A stretch of DNA of 64,000 nt from Acidobacteria bacterium RIFCSPLOWO2_12_FULL_68_19 (GCA_001767525.1 MELF01000026.1:1-64000), one strand, 5' to 3'; numbered from the stretch's first letter, positions 17,525 to 31,781 are shown. The notes: generated from the letters alone by a model not told the origin. Made by a program: numbers and translations.

Positions 17525-20500
17525 GACCTGTTCTCTCCACGGGTGATGTGCGGCCGGGAACGAGCACACGTACGACCACGTACAGAATCGGGATGAACAC
17601 CACGTTGAGGAACGTGGCGAAGACCATCCCGCCCGCCACGGCGGTGCCAACCGAGTGGCGCGCCTCCTGGCCCGCACCGGTCGCGAAGACCAGCGGCATG
17701 ACGCCCAGAATGAACGTCAGCGACGTCATCAGGATCGGCCGGAGCCTGATGCGCGCGGCGCCGATCGCCGCCTCCACAATCGACAGCCCGCGGCGCCGGA
17801 GCTGCTCCGCGAACTCGACGATGAGAATCGAGTTCTTCGCGGCGAGCGCGATGAGCAGCACGAGCCCGACCTGGCAGTAGAGATCGTTCTGGAGTCCGCG
17901 CATCCACTGGGCCGACAGGGCTCCGAGCACGGCCAGCGGGACCCCGAGCAGAACGATGAAGGGCAACACGAGCGACTCGTACTGTGCCGCCAGGGTCAGG
18001 TACACGAGCAGGATTCCGATGGCAAAGATGGCCGCCGACTGTCCTCCCGCTTCGACCTCTTCGAGCGAGATGCCGGACCACGCGTGCGAGAACCCCTGCG
18101 GCAGCGCTGCCCCCGACAGACGATCCATTTCCGCGATCGCCTGTCCCGAGCTGAACCCGGGCGCGGCCGCGCCGTTGATCGTGGTCGAGCGGAACAGATT
18201 GAAGTGGTTGATGACCTGCGGCGCCGTCGTCTCCCGGACGCGCACGACGGTCGTCAGCGGCACCATCTCGCCGCCGGAGGTGCGCGCGTAGTACTGACCG
18301 AGATCGTCCGGATCGGATCGGTAGTCGCGGGCCGCCTGCACGTAGACGCGGTATGCGCGGTTGTTGAAATCGAAATCGTTCACGTACGCCGATCCGAGGT
18401 AGATCTGCATCGCGCTCGTGATCTCGCTCATCGGCAGGCCGATGCTCTGCGCCTTGTCGCGGTCGATCTCGACCGCCAGCTGCGGGTCGTTGGCGGTGAA
18501 GCCGCTGAACAGCCCCCGGACGGCTTGGGACTGCTGTGCCGCGGCGATGAGCGCCTGTGTGCCGGCGGCGAGCGCCTGGATGTCGCCGCTGCCGGTCTGA
18601 TCGAGCACCTGCATCTGGAATCCACCGAACTCGCCGAGGCCGAAGATCGCCGGCGGTGCGAACGGAATCACCAGGGCGCTCTGAATGCCGAAGAGCTGAC
18701 CCTGGAGCCGCGGCAGCAGCGCCTGGAGGCGGTGCTCGTCCCCCTGCCTCGCGTCGAACGGCCTGAGCAGCGTGAAGATCATGCCGGTGTTCGACGCGCT
18801 GCCGGCGAAGCTGAAGCCGCCCACCGAGAACACCGACTCGACCTCCGGTACCTGCATGAGTATCTTCTCGGCTTCTCCAATCGCGCGGCTCGTGTATTCG
18901 AGCGACGCGCCGGCCGGCGCCTGGACAATCGCCATGAACCAGCCGGGGTCTTCCTCCGGCAGGAACGCCTGGGGCACGCGCGTATAGACCGCGTAGGTCA
19001 GGCCGAGCAGCCCGGCGAACACGACGACCAGCGCCCATCGCCCGCGCATCAGCCCGGCGACCACGCGCACGTACATGTCGGTGCCGCCGCGGATGACCGC
19101 TTCGATCGCGCCGAAGATCAGTCCTTTTCCGTGGTCGCCGTGTCTGAGCAGCAGCGCCGAGAGCGCCGGCGTCAGCGTCAGGGAGTTGAACGCCGAAATC
19201 GCCACGGCGAACGCGATCGTGACGGCGAACTGCTGGTACAGCCGGCCGGTCGTGCCCGGGAAGAACGCCACCGGCACGAAGACGGCTATCACGACGAGCG
19301 AGGTGGCGACCACCGCGCCGAACACTTCGCCCATCGCGTCCGAGGCGGCCTGCCGCGCCGTCTTCTTGTATTCCCGGATGTGCCGCTCGATGTTCTCGAT
19401 CACGACGATCGCATCGTCGACGACGATGCCTGTGGCCAGGATCAGGGCGAAGAGCGTCAGCGTGTTGATCGAGAAGTCGAGCAGGTGCACGAACGCGAAC
19501 GCGCCGACGAGCGACACCGGGATCGTGAGCGCCGGGATCAACGTGGCCCGCCCGCTCTGGAGGAACACGAACAGCACGAGCACGACGAGGACGGCCGCCT
19601 CGACGAGCGTCTTCAGGACCTCCCGGATCGACTCCTGCACCACCGTCGTCGTATCGAAAGCGATCCGGTACTGCAGGCCGGGCGGGAAGGCGCGGCTCAG
19701 ACGCGCCAGCTCCGCGTCGACCCCGGAGCGGACCTCGAGCGCGTTCGCCGTGGGCAGGCCGACGACTGCGAAGCCGAGCGCGTCGATGCCCTGGAAGCGC
19801 AGCGCCGACGCATACGTTTCGGCGCCGAGCTCTGCGGCACCGACGTCGCCGAGACGCACCAGCGAACTGCCGCCCCAGGTCTTGATGATGATGTTCTCGA
19901 ACTCGCGCGGCTCCCGCAGCCGTCCGGCGGCGCGGACGCTCATCTGGTAGGTCTGCCCCGGACGCGCCGGTGAATCGCCCACGCTGCCCGCCGCGACGTT
20001 CACGTTCTGCTCGCGCAGCGCGTTCACGACGTCGCCGGCCGTGAGCTGCCGGGCGGCGAGCCGCAGCGGGTCCAGCCACAGCCGCATCGAGTACTTCCGC
20101 TCGCCGAAAATCATCACGTCGGCCACGCCAGGGACGCGCTTGAGCGCGTCCTTCACGTAGACGTCGAGGTAGTTGGAGATGAACAGCGAGTCGTACTCGC
20201 CGCGTTGCGCGTAGACGCCCGCCGCCATGATGAAGTTGTTCGCCGACTTCTGGACCGTCACGCCCGTCTGCCGCACTTCGGCGGGAAGCCGGCCCATCGC
20301 CTGGTTCACGCGGTTCTGCACGTCCACCGCCGCGATATCGGGATTCCGCGTGATGTCGAACGTCACCGTGACCTGGCTGACCCCGCTGTTCGTGCTCGAG
20401 GAGGACATGTAGAGCATGCCCTCGACGCCGTTGATGGCCTGCTCGAGCGGGGTCGTGACCGCGGTCTCCACCGTCTCGGCGTTGGCGCCGGTGTAGATGG

Positions 20501-20642
20501 CGAGCACCGAGACGGTCGGCGGCGCCACGTCGGGATATTGCGCGATCGGCATCGCCGGAATCGCCAGCGCACCCGCCAGGACGATCACCAGCGAGCAGAC
20601 GGTGGCGAGAATCGGCCGTTTGATGAAGGTGTCGACGAACAC
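17517..20642 (-). CDS. RND multidrug efflux pump, inner-membrane subunit (AcrB/MexB-like)
   Basis: A 1041-residue HAE1-type RND transporter. It opens [18 protein letters not shown]4 carries the proton-relay pair in [17 protein letters not shown] (about residues 400-416), and the later [15 protein letters not shown] holds the relay Lys. The two large periplasmic loops and twelve transmembrane helices are complete. It lies between the adaptor and TolC genes. Substrates cannot be read from the sequence. No TetR-type repressor gene lies next to the operon. Confidence 0.95.
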   Translation of the reverse strand: MFVDTFIKRPILATVCSLVIVLAGALAIPAMPIAQYPDVAPPTVSVLAIYTGANAETVETAVTTPLEQAINGVEGMLYMSSSSTNSGVSQVTVTFDITRNPDIAAVDVQNRVNQAMGRLPAEVRQTGVTVQKSANNFIMAAGVYAQRGEYDSLFISNYLDVYVKDALKRVPGVADVMIFGERKYSMRLWLDPLRLAARQLTAGDVVNALREQNVNVAAGSVGDSPARPGQTYQMSVRAAGRLREPREFENIIIKTWGGSSLVRLGDVGAAELGAETYASALRFQGIDALGFAVVGLPTANALEVRSGVDAELARLSRAFPPGLQYRIAFDTTTVVQESIREVLKTLVEAAVLVVLVLFVFLQSGRATLIPALTIPVSLVGAFAFVHLLDFSINTLTLFALILATGIVVDDAIVVIENIERHIREYKKTARQAASDAMGEVFGAVVATSLVVIAVFVPVAFFPGTTGRLYQQFAVTIAFAVAISAFNSLTLTPALSALLLRHGDHGKGLIFGAIEAVIRGGTDMYVRVVAGLMRGRWALVVVFAGLLGLTYAVYTRVPQAFLPEEDPGWFMAIVQAPAGASLEYTSRAIGEAEKILMQVPEVESVFSVGGFSFAGSASNTGMIFTLLRPFDARQGDEHRLQALLPRLQGQLFGIQSALVIPFAPPAIFGLGEFGGFQMQVLDQTGSGDIQALAAGTQALIAAAQQSQAVRGLFSGFTANDPQLAVEIDRDKAQSIGLPMSEITSAMQIYLGSAYVNDFDFNNRAYRVYVQAARDYRSDPDDLGQYYARTSGGEMVPLTTVVRVRETTAPQVINHFNLFRSTTINGAAAPGFSSGQAIAEMDRLSGAALPQGFSHAWSGISLEEVEAGGQSAAIFAIGILLVYLTLAAQYESLVLPFIVLLGVPLAVLGALSAQWMRGLQNDLYCQVGLVLLIALAAKNSILIVEFAEQLRRRGLSIVEAAIGAARIRLRPILMTSLTFILGVMPLVFATGAGQEARHSVGTAVAGGMVFATFLNVVFIPILYVVVRVLVPGRTSPVERTGHA

Positions 20643-20696
20643 GGCTCGAAGGCTCCGGGGTTCAGGCGCTGGGCTCTCGGCTGCGGAGCGGCCGCT

Positions 20697-21791
20697 TCAC
20701 GACGGCTTGACCGGCGCGCCGTCGCCGAGCTTCTGGACGTTCGAGACGATGACGCGGGCGCCGGGCTCGAGTCCGCCGCGCACGATGTAGTCCTCGCCCA
20801 CGACGGTCGCGATCGTCACCGGCGTCTGCCGCGCGACGAACCCCTGATCGCGCGCCTCGGCGATGAACACGAAGTGCTGGCCGGCGAGCCGGGTCACCGC
20901 CACGATCGGCACCGCCAGCACCGGGTCGTTGCTCCAGACGATGCGCGCCCGCACGTACTGCATCACCCGGATACCGGACGGCATTTGCCGCAACGTGGCC
21001 TTGACGAGCACCGACTGCGTCGCGTCATTCGCGCGCGGAGCGATGAAGCTCACCGGAGTCGAGGCGATGACGGCGCCGTCTGCATCGAGCAGCTCCACCG
21101 TCAGTCCCGCACGGAGGCCGGCGGCACGCTCGAGCGGGACGTTGATGTAGGCCTCGAGTCCCTCGGCCTGGTCGATGGTCGTGATGACCGTCGACGGCGT
21201 CACGCGGTCGCCCTGCCGCACGGGAAGGTCGCCGACGATCCCCGCCGTGGGCGCCGTCACACGGAAGTACTGGAGCTGAATCTGGTTCTCGCGAATGAGC
21301 GACTGGACCGCGGCGAGCTGCGCGTCCGCGTTCTTGTACACCGCGTCGGCCTGATCCAGTTCCGCGCGGCTCACGGCACCCGCTTCATAGAGCTTCTGCA
21401 TGCGCGCGAGCTGCTGCCGCGCAAACGCCAGGTCCGCCTCGCGCGAGGCGCGCTGCGATTCGGCGGCGGCTACGGTCGCTTGCTGCTTGTCAGGGTCGAT
21501 CTGCACGAGCGGACGCCCCGCGCTCACTCGGTCGCCGGCGCGGACGAAGATTTCGCGAATCAGCCCCTCGACCTGCGGTTGCACGGTCGTCGAGCGCAAC
21601 GAGCGGATCGTCGCGACGTACTCGGTCGTCTGCGGCAGCGGGCGTGGCTCGATCGTGACGGTCTGGACCTCTGTCGGCGGAAACGCCCCGGGCGCGTCGG
21701 CGCCGTCGGACGCCGCCTGTCCCTCGCCGCCGCTGCACGCGGCACAGGTGGTGGAGATGACGAGCAGCGCAAGCGTCAAGAATCGCGACAT
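20697..21791 (-). CDS. RND efflux periplasmic adaptor (AcrA/MexA-like)
   Basis: A 364-residue membrane-fusion protein and probable lipoprotein (Cys in a TTCAAC box near residue 19). Order: beta-barrel strand, lipoyl half (VQPQVEGLIREIFVRAGDRVSAG), alpha-helical hairpin (about residues 95-160, QRASREADLAFARQQLARM), second lipoyl half (TAPTAGIVGDLPVRQGDRV) and a membrane-proximal domain. First gene of the efflux operon. The 54-nt gap before the pump gene looks like degraded repeat sequence. Confidence 0.93.
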   Translation of the reverse strand: MSRFLTLALLVISTTCAACSGGEGQAASDGADAPGAFPPTEVQTVTIEPRPLPQTTEYVATIRSLRSTTVQPQVEGLIREIFVRAGDRVSAGRPLVQIDPDKQQATVAAAESQRASREADLAFARQQLARMQKLYEAGAVSRAELDQADAVYKNADAQLAAVQSLIRENQIQLQYFRVTAPTAGIVGDLPVRQGDRVTPSTVITTIDQAEGLEAYINVPLERAAGLRAGLTVELLDADGAVIASTPVSFIAPRANDATQSVLVKATLRQMPSGIRVMQYVRARIVWSNDPVLAVPIVAVTRLAGQHFVFIAEARDQGFVARQTPVTIATVVGEDYIVRGGLEPGARVIVSNVQKLGDGAPVKPS

Positions 21792-22059
21792 GGGTACCCG
21801 GATAATGGTACTTGATACATGCCGCGCCTCGCACGGGTTTCACGACGGCGGCGCTTCGGGACGCGCGTTCGGACAGTCGCCGTCATCCGGTGACCGAGCA
21901 CGCTCGAGAGCCCGGGGACTGCGCGCGGTGCGAGCGGCCTGAAGGGGCCTCAATGGAGCGAAGGCCCACTCCGTCGGCCGCCGCGACCACACCGGTCGCC
22001 AGGGGACCGGGCGCGCACATCGGAGAGGCGCACGGTTCGATGGTATAAACGATGTGGCT
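21792..22059. other. Divergent intergenic region, efflux operon / PD40 gene
   Basis: This 268-nt region separates two divergent units. Near the adaptor gene it reads GGATAATGGTACTTGATAC; on the minus strand this offers ATTATC-like -10 material 9-14 nt before the adaptor ATG. At the other end TATAAA (22044-22049) lies 10 nt before the PD40 ATG. The GC-rich middle holds no gene that I can support. Confidence 0.45.
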
Positions 22060-23181
22060 ATGACGAGCCTCGTCCAGGGAGCCTTGGCCGCAGCCGTGCT
22101 CGGCAGTGCGGCGGCCGGCACGCAAGCGCCCGTCACGAGCGGCGTCGAGCGGGAGAGCGATGTCCTGTCGCGCGTGCGTCGGCTGACCATCGAGGGGCGG
22201 CGGGCGGGGGAAGGCTACTGGTCGCCCGATGGCCAACGCCTCGTCTTCCAGAGCGAGCGCGAGCCGGGCAACCCCTTCTACCAGATCTACGCGCTCGACC
22301 TGGCGTCGGGCGACACGGTGCGAATCTCGCCCGGCTACGGGAAGACGACATGCTCGTTCTTCCGACCTGGCAGCGACCAGATCCTGTTCGCTTCCACCCA
22401 TCACGATCCGCGTTCGAAAACGCTGCAGCAGGAGGAGACCGAGTTCCGCGCTTCCGGCAAGGAACGGCGCTACGCGTGGGATTACGACCCCGAGTTCGAG
22501 ATCTATGCGTTCTCGGAGAAGTCCGGCCAGTACACGCGGCTGACTCGCGCTCGCGGGTACGACGCCGAAGGAAGCTATTCCCCCGATGGACAGTGGATCG
22601 TCTTTTCGTCGACCCGCGACGCCTACAGCCGGGCGTTGACGCCGGCCGAGCAGCTGCAGCTCGAGGTCGACCCGAGCTATTTCGCCGAGATCTACCTCAT
22701 GCGCGCCGACGGCTCGGATGAGCGGCGGCTCACCCGCGTCCCGGGGTACGACGGCGGTCCGTTCTTCTCGCCAGACGGCACGCGGGTCGTCTGGCGGCGC
22801 TTCGACGAGAAGGGGCTGATTGCCGACGTCTGGACGATGGAGCTGGATGGATCGGACGCGCGGCAGGTCACCGACTTCGGTGCGATGAGCTGGGCGCCCT
22901 TCATCCATCCATCCGGCGAGTACCTGTTGTTCGCGTCCAACAAGCTCGGATTCGAGAATTTCGAACTGTTCATGGTCGACGTCGAGGGGCGCAAGGAGCC
23001 GGTCCGGATCACCTACTCGGACGGCTTCGACGGCCTGCCCGTGCCGTCCCCTGACGGACGACGAATTGCCTGGACGTCGAGTCGCGGCGGCGGGCGGGAA
23101 GGACAGATCTTCCTCGCCGACTGGAACCACGAGCGCGCCCTGGCCGCGCTGCGCGCCGCGCCGGGGGTCAGACCCCGGTGA
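22060..23181 (+). CDS. Exported PD40/TolB-like beta-propeller protein
   Basis: A 373-residue protein with a short signal peptide (ALAAAVLGSAAAGTQA) and at least five PD40 blades: YWSPDGQRLVF, SYSPDGQWIVF, FFSPDGTRVVW, FIHPSGEYLLF and PSPDGRRIAWTSSR. The fold is a protein-binding propeller. In related bacteria such propellers are often next to or fused with M28 peptidases, and an M28 gene follows 35 nt downstream. An alternative GTG start lies at 22054. The last codons (GVRPR) and the stop are supplied by a GGGGTCAGACCCC repeat. Confidence 0.85.
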   Translation: MTSLVQGALAAAVLGSAAAGTQAPVTSGVERESDVLSRVRRLTIEGRRAGEGYWSPDGQRLVFQSEREPGNPFYQIYALDLASGDTVRISPGYGKTTCSFFRPGSDQILFASTHHDPRSKTLQQEETEFRASGKERRYAWDYDPEFEIYAFSEKSGQYTRLTRARGYDAEGSYSPDGQWIVFSSTRDAYSRALTPAEQLQLEVDPSYFAEIYLMRADGSDERRLTRVPGYDGGPFFSPDGTRVVWRRFDEKGLIADVWTMELDGSDARQVTDFGAMSWAPFIHPSGEYLLFASNKLGFENFELFMVDVEGRKEPVRITYSDGFDGLPVPSPDGRRIAWTSSRGGGREGQIFLADWNHERALAALRAAPGVRPR

Positions 23182-23205
23182 CGACCCGTTCCGGGGTCTG
23201 ACCCC
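23164..23205. repeat. Paired GGGGTCAGACCCC / GGGGTCTGACCCC element
   Basis: A near-palindromic 13-mer at 23164-23176 and its exact reverse complement at 23193-23205, each followed by GGT(G/C)AC. Together they can fold into one long stem or two small ones. The element bridges the end of the PD40 gene and the gap to the M28 gene, and the PD40 stop codon lies inside it. Confidence 0.8.
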
Positions 23206-23216
23206 GGTCACGAGAT

Positions 23217-25025
23217 ATGAGACAAGGGACGACTCGTGCGTTCGTCGGCGCGCTCCTCCTCATCAGCGCCGCGCCGTCGCTCGCGCAGACCGCCGCCGGA
23301 TCGCGCACGCGAGCGCACGTGGAGTTCCTCGCCTCCGACCAGCTCGAGGGACGCGAGGCCGGCTCGTCCGGCGAGCGCCTTGCGGCCGACTATCTGGCAA
23401 CGCAGCTGACGCGTATGGGCGCGCGGCCACTCCCTGGCCGGACCGACATGTTCCTCCCGTTCGAGTTCACCGCGGGCAGCCGCGACGGCGGATCGCGGCT
23501 GACGATCGCGGGCAGGACGTTCACCGCTCGAACCGAGGTCCAGGCGCTCTCCTTCTCCGACGATGCCGACGTGACGGGGCCGGCGGTCTTCGCCGGGTAC
23601 GGGCTCGTGGTGCCCGAGTCTCAGAACGTCGCCTACGACAGCTATGCGACGCTCGATGTCACCGACAAGATCGTCGTCGTTCTTCGCTACTTCCCGGAGG
23701 ATGCCGACGAGAAGACCCGGGCGATCCTCGCGCGCTACTCGGATCTGCGGTACAAGGCGATGGCGGCGCGCCAGCGCGGCGCCCGGGCGCTGCTCGTGGT
23801 GACCGGGCCGCGGTCGCCCAACGCCGGTCAGGTCGTGCCCATGACGTTCGACACGGCGCTGGCCGGCTCCGGAATCCCGGCAGCCAGCGTCAGCGGCGCC
23901 GTCGCGGATGCGCTCTTCGCGTCCGGCAAGCCGCTTCGCGACGCACAGCAGGAACTCGACTCGGGCAATCCACACATGGCGGGCTTCGCCTTGTCTGGCG
24001 TGACCATCACGCTGCGAACCTCCGTCGTCCGGGAGCGCCACACCGCCCGAAACGTGGTGGCGTACCTCCCCGCCACCGCCCCCGTGTCCGCGGCGTCGAA
24101 ACCCTGGATCGTCGTCGGAGCCCACTACGACCACCTGGGTCGCGGCGACAGGGGAAACTCGCTCGCCTCCAAGGAAGAGGCCGGCGGTATCCACTACGGC
24201 GCCGACGACAACGCCTCGGGAACAGCCGCCGTGCTGGCGATCGCCGGCACGCTCGCCGAATCGCCCCAGCCGCGACGCCGGCACCTGCTCGTCGCCTTCT
24301 GGTCCGCCGAGGAAATCGGCCTCATCGGCTCGAACGCGTTCGCCACGAAGCCGCCGGTCCCGGCGGATCAGATCGCCGCCTATTTCAACTTCGACATGGT
24401 CGGACGGATGCAGAACAACCGGCTCGTGGTACAGGCGACCGGCACGAGTCCGGCGTGGGCGCGCCTGCTCGAACGGGTCAACGTCGCCGCCGGATTCGAC
24501 CTGGTGACGCAGGCCGACCCGTACCAGCCGACCGATGTCACCAACTTCCACGCTGCCGGTATCGCGAGCCTCGCTTTCTTCACCGGGTCGCATTCCGACT
24601 ACCACAAGCCGTCGGACACGGCGACGAAGATCAACTATGAAGACCTGGATCGAGTCGTCGCGATGGCGGCGACGCTGGTCCGCGCGGTGGGCAACGGCGA
24701 TGAGCCGCCGGTGTTCACCAAGGTCGACCAGCCGGCCACACGCGGCACGATCGCCGGCGTCCGCGTGACGACCGGCACGATTCCCGACTACGCCACCGAA
24801 GTGAAGGGGCTGCTGCTCGCGGGCGTGGTGGCCGGCGGGCCCGCCGACCAGGCGGGCCTGACGAAGGGCGACGTCATCGTCGAGATAGCCGACAAGACGA
24901 TCGCCAACATCTACGACTACACGTACGCCCTCGAACTGCTGCGCGCGAACCAGCCGGTCAGGGTCGTCTACACCCGGAACGGCGAGCGCCGGGACACCGA
25001 GCTGACCCCGATCGCGCGGCAGTAG
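23217..25025 (+). CDS. Exported M28 aminopeptidase with PA and PDZ domains
   Basis: A 602-residue zinc aminopeptidase. Signal peptide about residues 1-22. A PA domain interrupts the early part (about residues 115-240, AGYGLVVPESQNV then GARALLVVTG). The two-zinc M28 core has its ligands in GAHYDHLGRG (about residue 302), YGADDNASGTA, WSAEEIGLIG, FNFDMVGR and GSHSDYHKPSD. A C-terminal PDZ domain (about residues 515-590, GLLLAGVVAGGPADQAGLTK) probably controls substrate access. All metal ligands appear intact, so it should be active in the periplasm. It follows the propeller gene and probably works with it. Confidence 0.93.
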   Translation: MRQGTTRAFVGALLLISAAPSLAQTAAGSRTRAHVEFLASDQLEGREAGSSGERLAADYLATQLTRMGARPLPGRTDMFLPFEFTAGSRDGGSRLTIAGRTFTARTEVQALSFSDDADVTGPAVFAGYGLVVPESQNVAYDSYATLDVTDKIVVVLRYFPEDADEKTRAILARYSDLRYKAMAARQRGARALLVVTGPRSPNAGQVVPMTFDTALAGSGIPAASVSGAVADALFASGKPLRDAQQELDSGNPHMAGFALSGVTITLRTSVVRERHTARNVVAYLPATAPVSAASKPWIVVGAHYDHLGRGDRGNSLASKEEAGGIHYGADDNASGTAAVLAIAGTLAESPQPRRRHLLVAFWSAEEIGLIGSNAFATKPPVPADQIAAYFNFDMVGRMQNNRLVVQATGTSPAWARLLERVNVAAGFDLVTQADPYQPTDVTNFHAAGIASLAFFTGSHSDYHKPSDTATKINYEDLDRVVAMAATLVRAVGNGDEPPVFTKVDQPATRGTIAGVRVTTGTIPDYATEVKGLLLAGVVAGGPADQAGLTKGDVIVEIADKTIANIYDYTYALELLRANQPVRVVYTRNGERRDTELTPIARQ

Positions 25026-25028
25026 CCC

Positions 25029-25787
25029 CTAGCCGTCGCGGCGCTCCTCGGCGACCAGGTCCTCCGCCTTCTCTTTGAGCGTCTCGGCCTCCACGTGCAC
25101 CGCCACCGGACCCTGCATGCGCGCGTTGAGGAACGAGGCGATGAAGATCAGGACGATCAGGAGGAGCGAGAACCACTGGGGAATCTCGACGCCGATGAGC
25201 CGGACCGCATGCGCGTAGTCGAGCCCCAGCTTGATGCCGATCCACGCGATGATGATGAATGCCCCGTCCACGAGCGCCGGATAGCGCTCCACCAGCACGA
25301 TCAGCTGACCGACCACGAGTCGCAGCGCGACAATCCCGAGAATCCCGCCCGTCAGCACGACCCACAACTTCGGTGACATCGCCACCGCCACGAGGATCGA
25401 GTCGATCGAAAACGCCAGATTGACGAGCTCCACGCGCACGACCGTGGCCCAGAACGCCGGCAACCCGAGCCACGGCGTCGCCTTCGGCGGCGACCGCCGG
25501 TCCGCTCCTTCCTTGCCGCCCCAGAAGTGGGAGTAGGTCAGATAGAGAAGGTAGAGCCCGCCAACGAGCTTCACCCAGGTGACCCGGATCAGATAGGCGG
25601 CAAGCAGCGTGGCCGCGATCCGGAAGACGAATCCGCCGAGCAGTCCGTACCGCAGCGCCTGATGATGCTGACGCCGGGGAAGCCCCAGCACCATGATCGC
25701 CATGACCAGCGCGTTGTCGGCACTGAGGAGCCCCTCGAGGGCGATGAGGGCGGCAATGGTAACGAAATCGGCGGCTTGGAGGTCCAA
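25029..25787 (-). CDS. TerC-family membrane protein
   Basis: A 252-residue protein with about seven hydrophobic helices and the two acidic TerC motifs, LEGLLSADNALVMA near the N-terminus and NLAFSIDSILVAVAM in the middle. TerC-family proteins such as Alx and YkoY are implicated in manganese export and metal loading of secreted proteins. The start is uncertain. GTG at 25832 gives 15 more residues but overlaps the hspR operator; TTG at 25787 starts just before the first helix and has TAGGAT 10 nt upstream. I prefer the latter. Only 3 nt separate its stop from that of the M28 gene. Confidence 0.85.
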   Translation of the reverse strand: MDLQAADFVTIAALIALEGLLSADNALVMAIMVLGLPRRQHHQALRYGLLGGFVFRIAATLLAAYLIRVTWVKLVGGLYLLYLTYSHFWGGKEGADRRSPPKATPWLGLPAFWATVVRVELVNLAFSIDSILVAVAMSPKLWVVLTGGILGIVALRLVVGQLIVLVERYPALVDGAFIIIAWIGIKLGLDYAHAVRLIGVEIPQWFSLLLIVLIFIASFLNARMQGPVAVHVEAETLKEKAEDLVAEERRDG

Positions 25788-25822
25788 GGACTCTTCAATC
25801 CTATCGCGGCCGCGCTGCGAAC

Positions 25823-25852
25823 ATTGACACACATCGTATCAAGGCCTACACT
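25823..25852 (+). promoter_or_regulatory. hspR promoter with HAIR-like operator
   Basis: -35 TTGACA (25824-25829), 17-bp spacer, -10 TACACT (25847-25852): near-consensus. Over the -35 lies ATTGACA-N7-TATCAAG (25823-25843). It matches the TTGA-N11-TCAA core and spacing of the HspR operator (HAIR, CTTGAGT-N7-ACTCAAG). A second GTATCAAGG at 25859-25867 repeats the right half 22 bp further on. Autorepression of the operon is the natural reading. Confidence 0.6.
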
Positions 25853-25854
25853 CG

Positions 25855-26205
25855 ATGGGTATCAAGGTGCAGCAGGAGATCTACTTCATCAGCATGGCGG
25901 CGGAGATGCTGGGGATGCATCCCCAGACGCTCCGGAAGTACGAGCGCCTCGGCCTGATTCAGCCGTCGCGTACCATCGGCAGTATGCGCGTCTACTCGCG
26001 GGAGGAGCTCGCGCGGCTGCGGCTCATCAAGCACCTGGTGGACGAGGTCGGCATCAATCTGGCGGGCGTGCAGCGGCTGCTGTCGATCGTGGAGGTGGTG
26101 CAGCGCATCCGGCCGCTGATGGACGACCACGCGCTCAACACGGGGACGGGGCGGCGGCAGCTGCTCAACGAGATGCGGCGATTGAACGAAGTGCTGGGAC
26201 TGTAG
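25855..26205 (+). CDS. hspR: HspR-type MerR-family heat-shock repressor
   Basis: A 116-residue MerR-fold regulator. YFISMAAEMLGMHPQTLRKYERLGL (residues 10-34, the winged helix-turn-helix) and later GINLAGVQRLL are the HspR hallmarks that separate it from metal-responsive MerR proteins. It lacks sensor cysteines. HspR represses chaperone genes and is released on heat stress, in Actinobacteria with help from DnaK. Here it leads cbpA-clpB-ftsH. ATG at 25855 lies just 2 nt after the -10, so the real start could be GTG at 25867, which would drop four residues before the fold. Confidence 0.9.
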   Translation: MGIKVQQEIYFISMAAEMLGMHPQTLRKYERLGLIQPSRTIGSMRVYSREELARLRLIKHLVDEVGINLAGVQRLLSIVEVVQRIRPLMDDHALNTGTGRRQLLNEMRRLNEVLGL

Positions 26206-27201
26206 ATGGAATTCAAGGACTACTACGCGACGCTCGGCGTCTCCAAGGCTGCCACCGAAAAGGAAGTCAAGCAGACGTACCGGAAGCTCGCCCGCAAGTA
26301 CCACCCGGACGTGAACCCGGGCGACAAGCAGGCGGAGCAGCGGTTCAAGGAGATCAACGAGGCATACGAGGTCCTTGGCGATCCCGCCACGCGGAAGAAG
26401 TACGACGAGCTGGGCGAGAACTGGCGGCTCTACGAGCAGGCCGAGGCGCAGGGCGCGCCGAATCCGTTCGCCGGCTGGACGGTCAACGCGGGCGGCCCGC
26501 GGGGCGGCGGCTTCCGGACGATGACGCAGGAGGAGATGGAGGAGCTGTTCGGCGAAGCGGCGCCGTTCTCCGACTTCTTCACGACGTTCTTCGGCGGGGG
26601 CGGCGCCGGCGATGCGCGCCGCGGCGCGCGCGGACGAGGCCGGCAGCGTTCGGGACGCGACATCGAACACGAAATCGAGTTGACCCTGGAGGATGCCTAT
26701 CACGGCACGACACGCCGGCTCTCGCTCAAGCACGATGGCCACGCCCGGACCGTGGACGTGCGGATTCCCGCCGGCGTGGGGGACGGTTCGCGCGTTCGCG
26801 TCGCCGGCGAAGGCGAGCACGGCACCGGTGGTGCGGCGGCGGGAGATCTGTACTTGCGCATCCGGCTGGCGCCGCACACCGAATTCGAGCGCAAGGGGCG
26901 CGACCTCTACGTCAAGGTGGGGGTCCCGGTGCCAACGGCGGTGCTCGGCGGCGAAGCGGAGGTTCGGACGCTGACGGGGCGGCCGGTGCGGCTGCGAATC
27001 CCGCCGCTCACCCAAAACGGCCAGGTGTTTCGATTGAAGGGGTACGGCATGCCAGGGGTGGGACGACCGGACGAGAAGGGAGACTTGTACGCGCGCATCG
27101 AGGCGCAGATGCCGACGCAGTTGACGCCGGCCGAGCGCGAACACTACGAGGCGCTCGCACGATTGCAGGGAGAGGCGGTCAAGACGCACTCGGCCGCATG
27201 A
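26206..27201 (+). CDS. cbpA: DnaJ-class co-chaperone without zinc fingers (CbpA-like)
   Basis: A 331-residue type II J-protein: J domain (residues 1-70, with HPD in KYHPDVNPGDK), a glycine/phenylalanine-rich linker (about residues 85-150, FFGGGGAGDARRG) and two C-terminal beta-domains (GRDIEHEIELTLEDAYHGTT onward). There are no CxxCxGxG repeats, so it is not canonical DnaJ. It stimulates a DnaK-type ATPase and passes clients to ClpB. ATG directly follows the hspR stop, so the two are coupled. dnaK and grpE are not in the window. Confidence 0.92.
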   Translation: MEFKDYYATLGVSKAATEKEVKQTYRKLARKYHPDVNPGDKQAEQRFKEINEAYEVLGDPATRKKYDELGENWRLYEQAEAQGAPNPFAGWTVNAGGPRGGGFRTMTQEEMEELFGEAAPFSDFFTTFFGGGGAGDARRGARGRGRQRSGRDIEHEIELTLEDAYHGTTRRLSLKHDGHARTVDVRIPAGVGDGSRVRVAGEGEHGTGGAAAGDLYLRIRLAPHTEFERKGRDLYVKVGVPVPTAVLGGEAEVRTLTGRPVRLRIPPLTQNGQVFRLKGYGMPGVGRPDEKGDLYARIEAQMPTQLTPAEREHYEALARLQGEAVKTHSAA

Positions 27202-27204
27202 GCC

Positions 27205-29799
<2,595 letters not shown>

Positions 29800-29800
29800 A

Positions 29801-29850
29801 CCGGGTCCGCTGGGACCCGGCTCTGCGGCGGGTCCGAAAGGACCCGCCGC
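29801..29850. repeat. Two tandem GGGTCC-GGACCC hairpins between clpB and ftsH
   Basis: Hairpin 1: CCGGGTCC (29801-29808), loop GCTG, GGACCCGG (29813-29820). Hairpin 2: an 11-bp perfect stem GCGGCGGGTCC/GGACCCGCCGC (29825-29835 and 29840-29850) capped by a GAAA tetraloop. They nearly fill the 62-nt gap. They could slow RNA decay, attenuate ftsH or simply be a mobile repeat; related hairpins lie at 42623 and 45401. Confidence 0.75.
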
Positions 29851-29861
29851 TGGTAGTAGGA

Positions 29862-31781
<1,920 letters not shown>

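Noticed and set aside
17655-19973. A 772-codon plus-strand frame across the RND pump gene
   Set aside because: The minus-strand pump gene is unambiguous; this frame is composed of Arg/Asp/His-rich noise.
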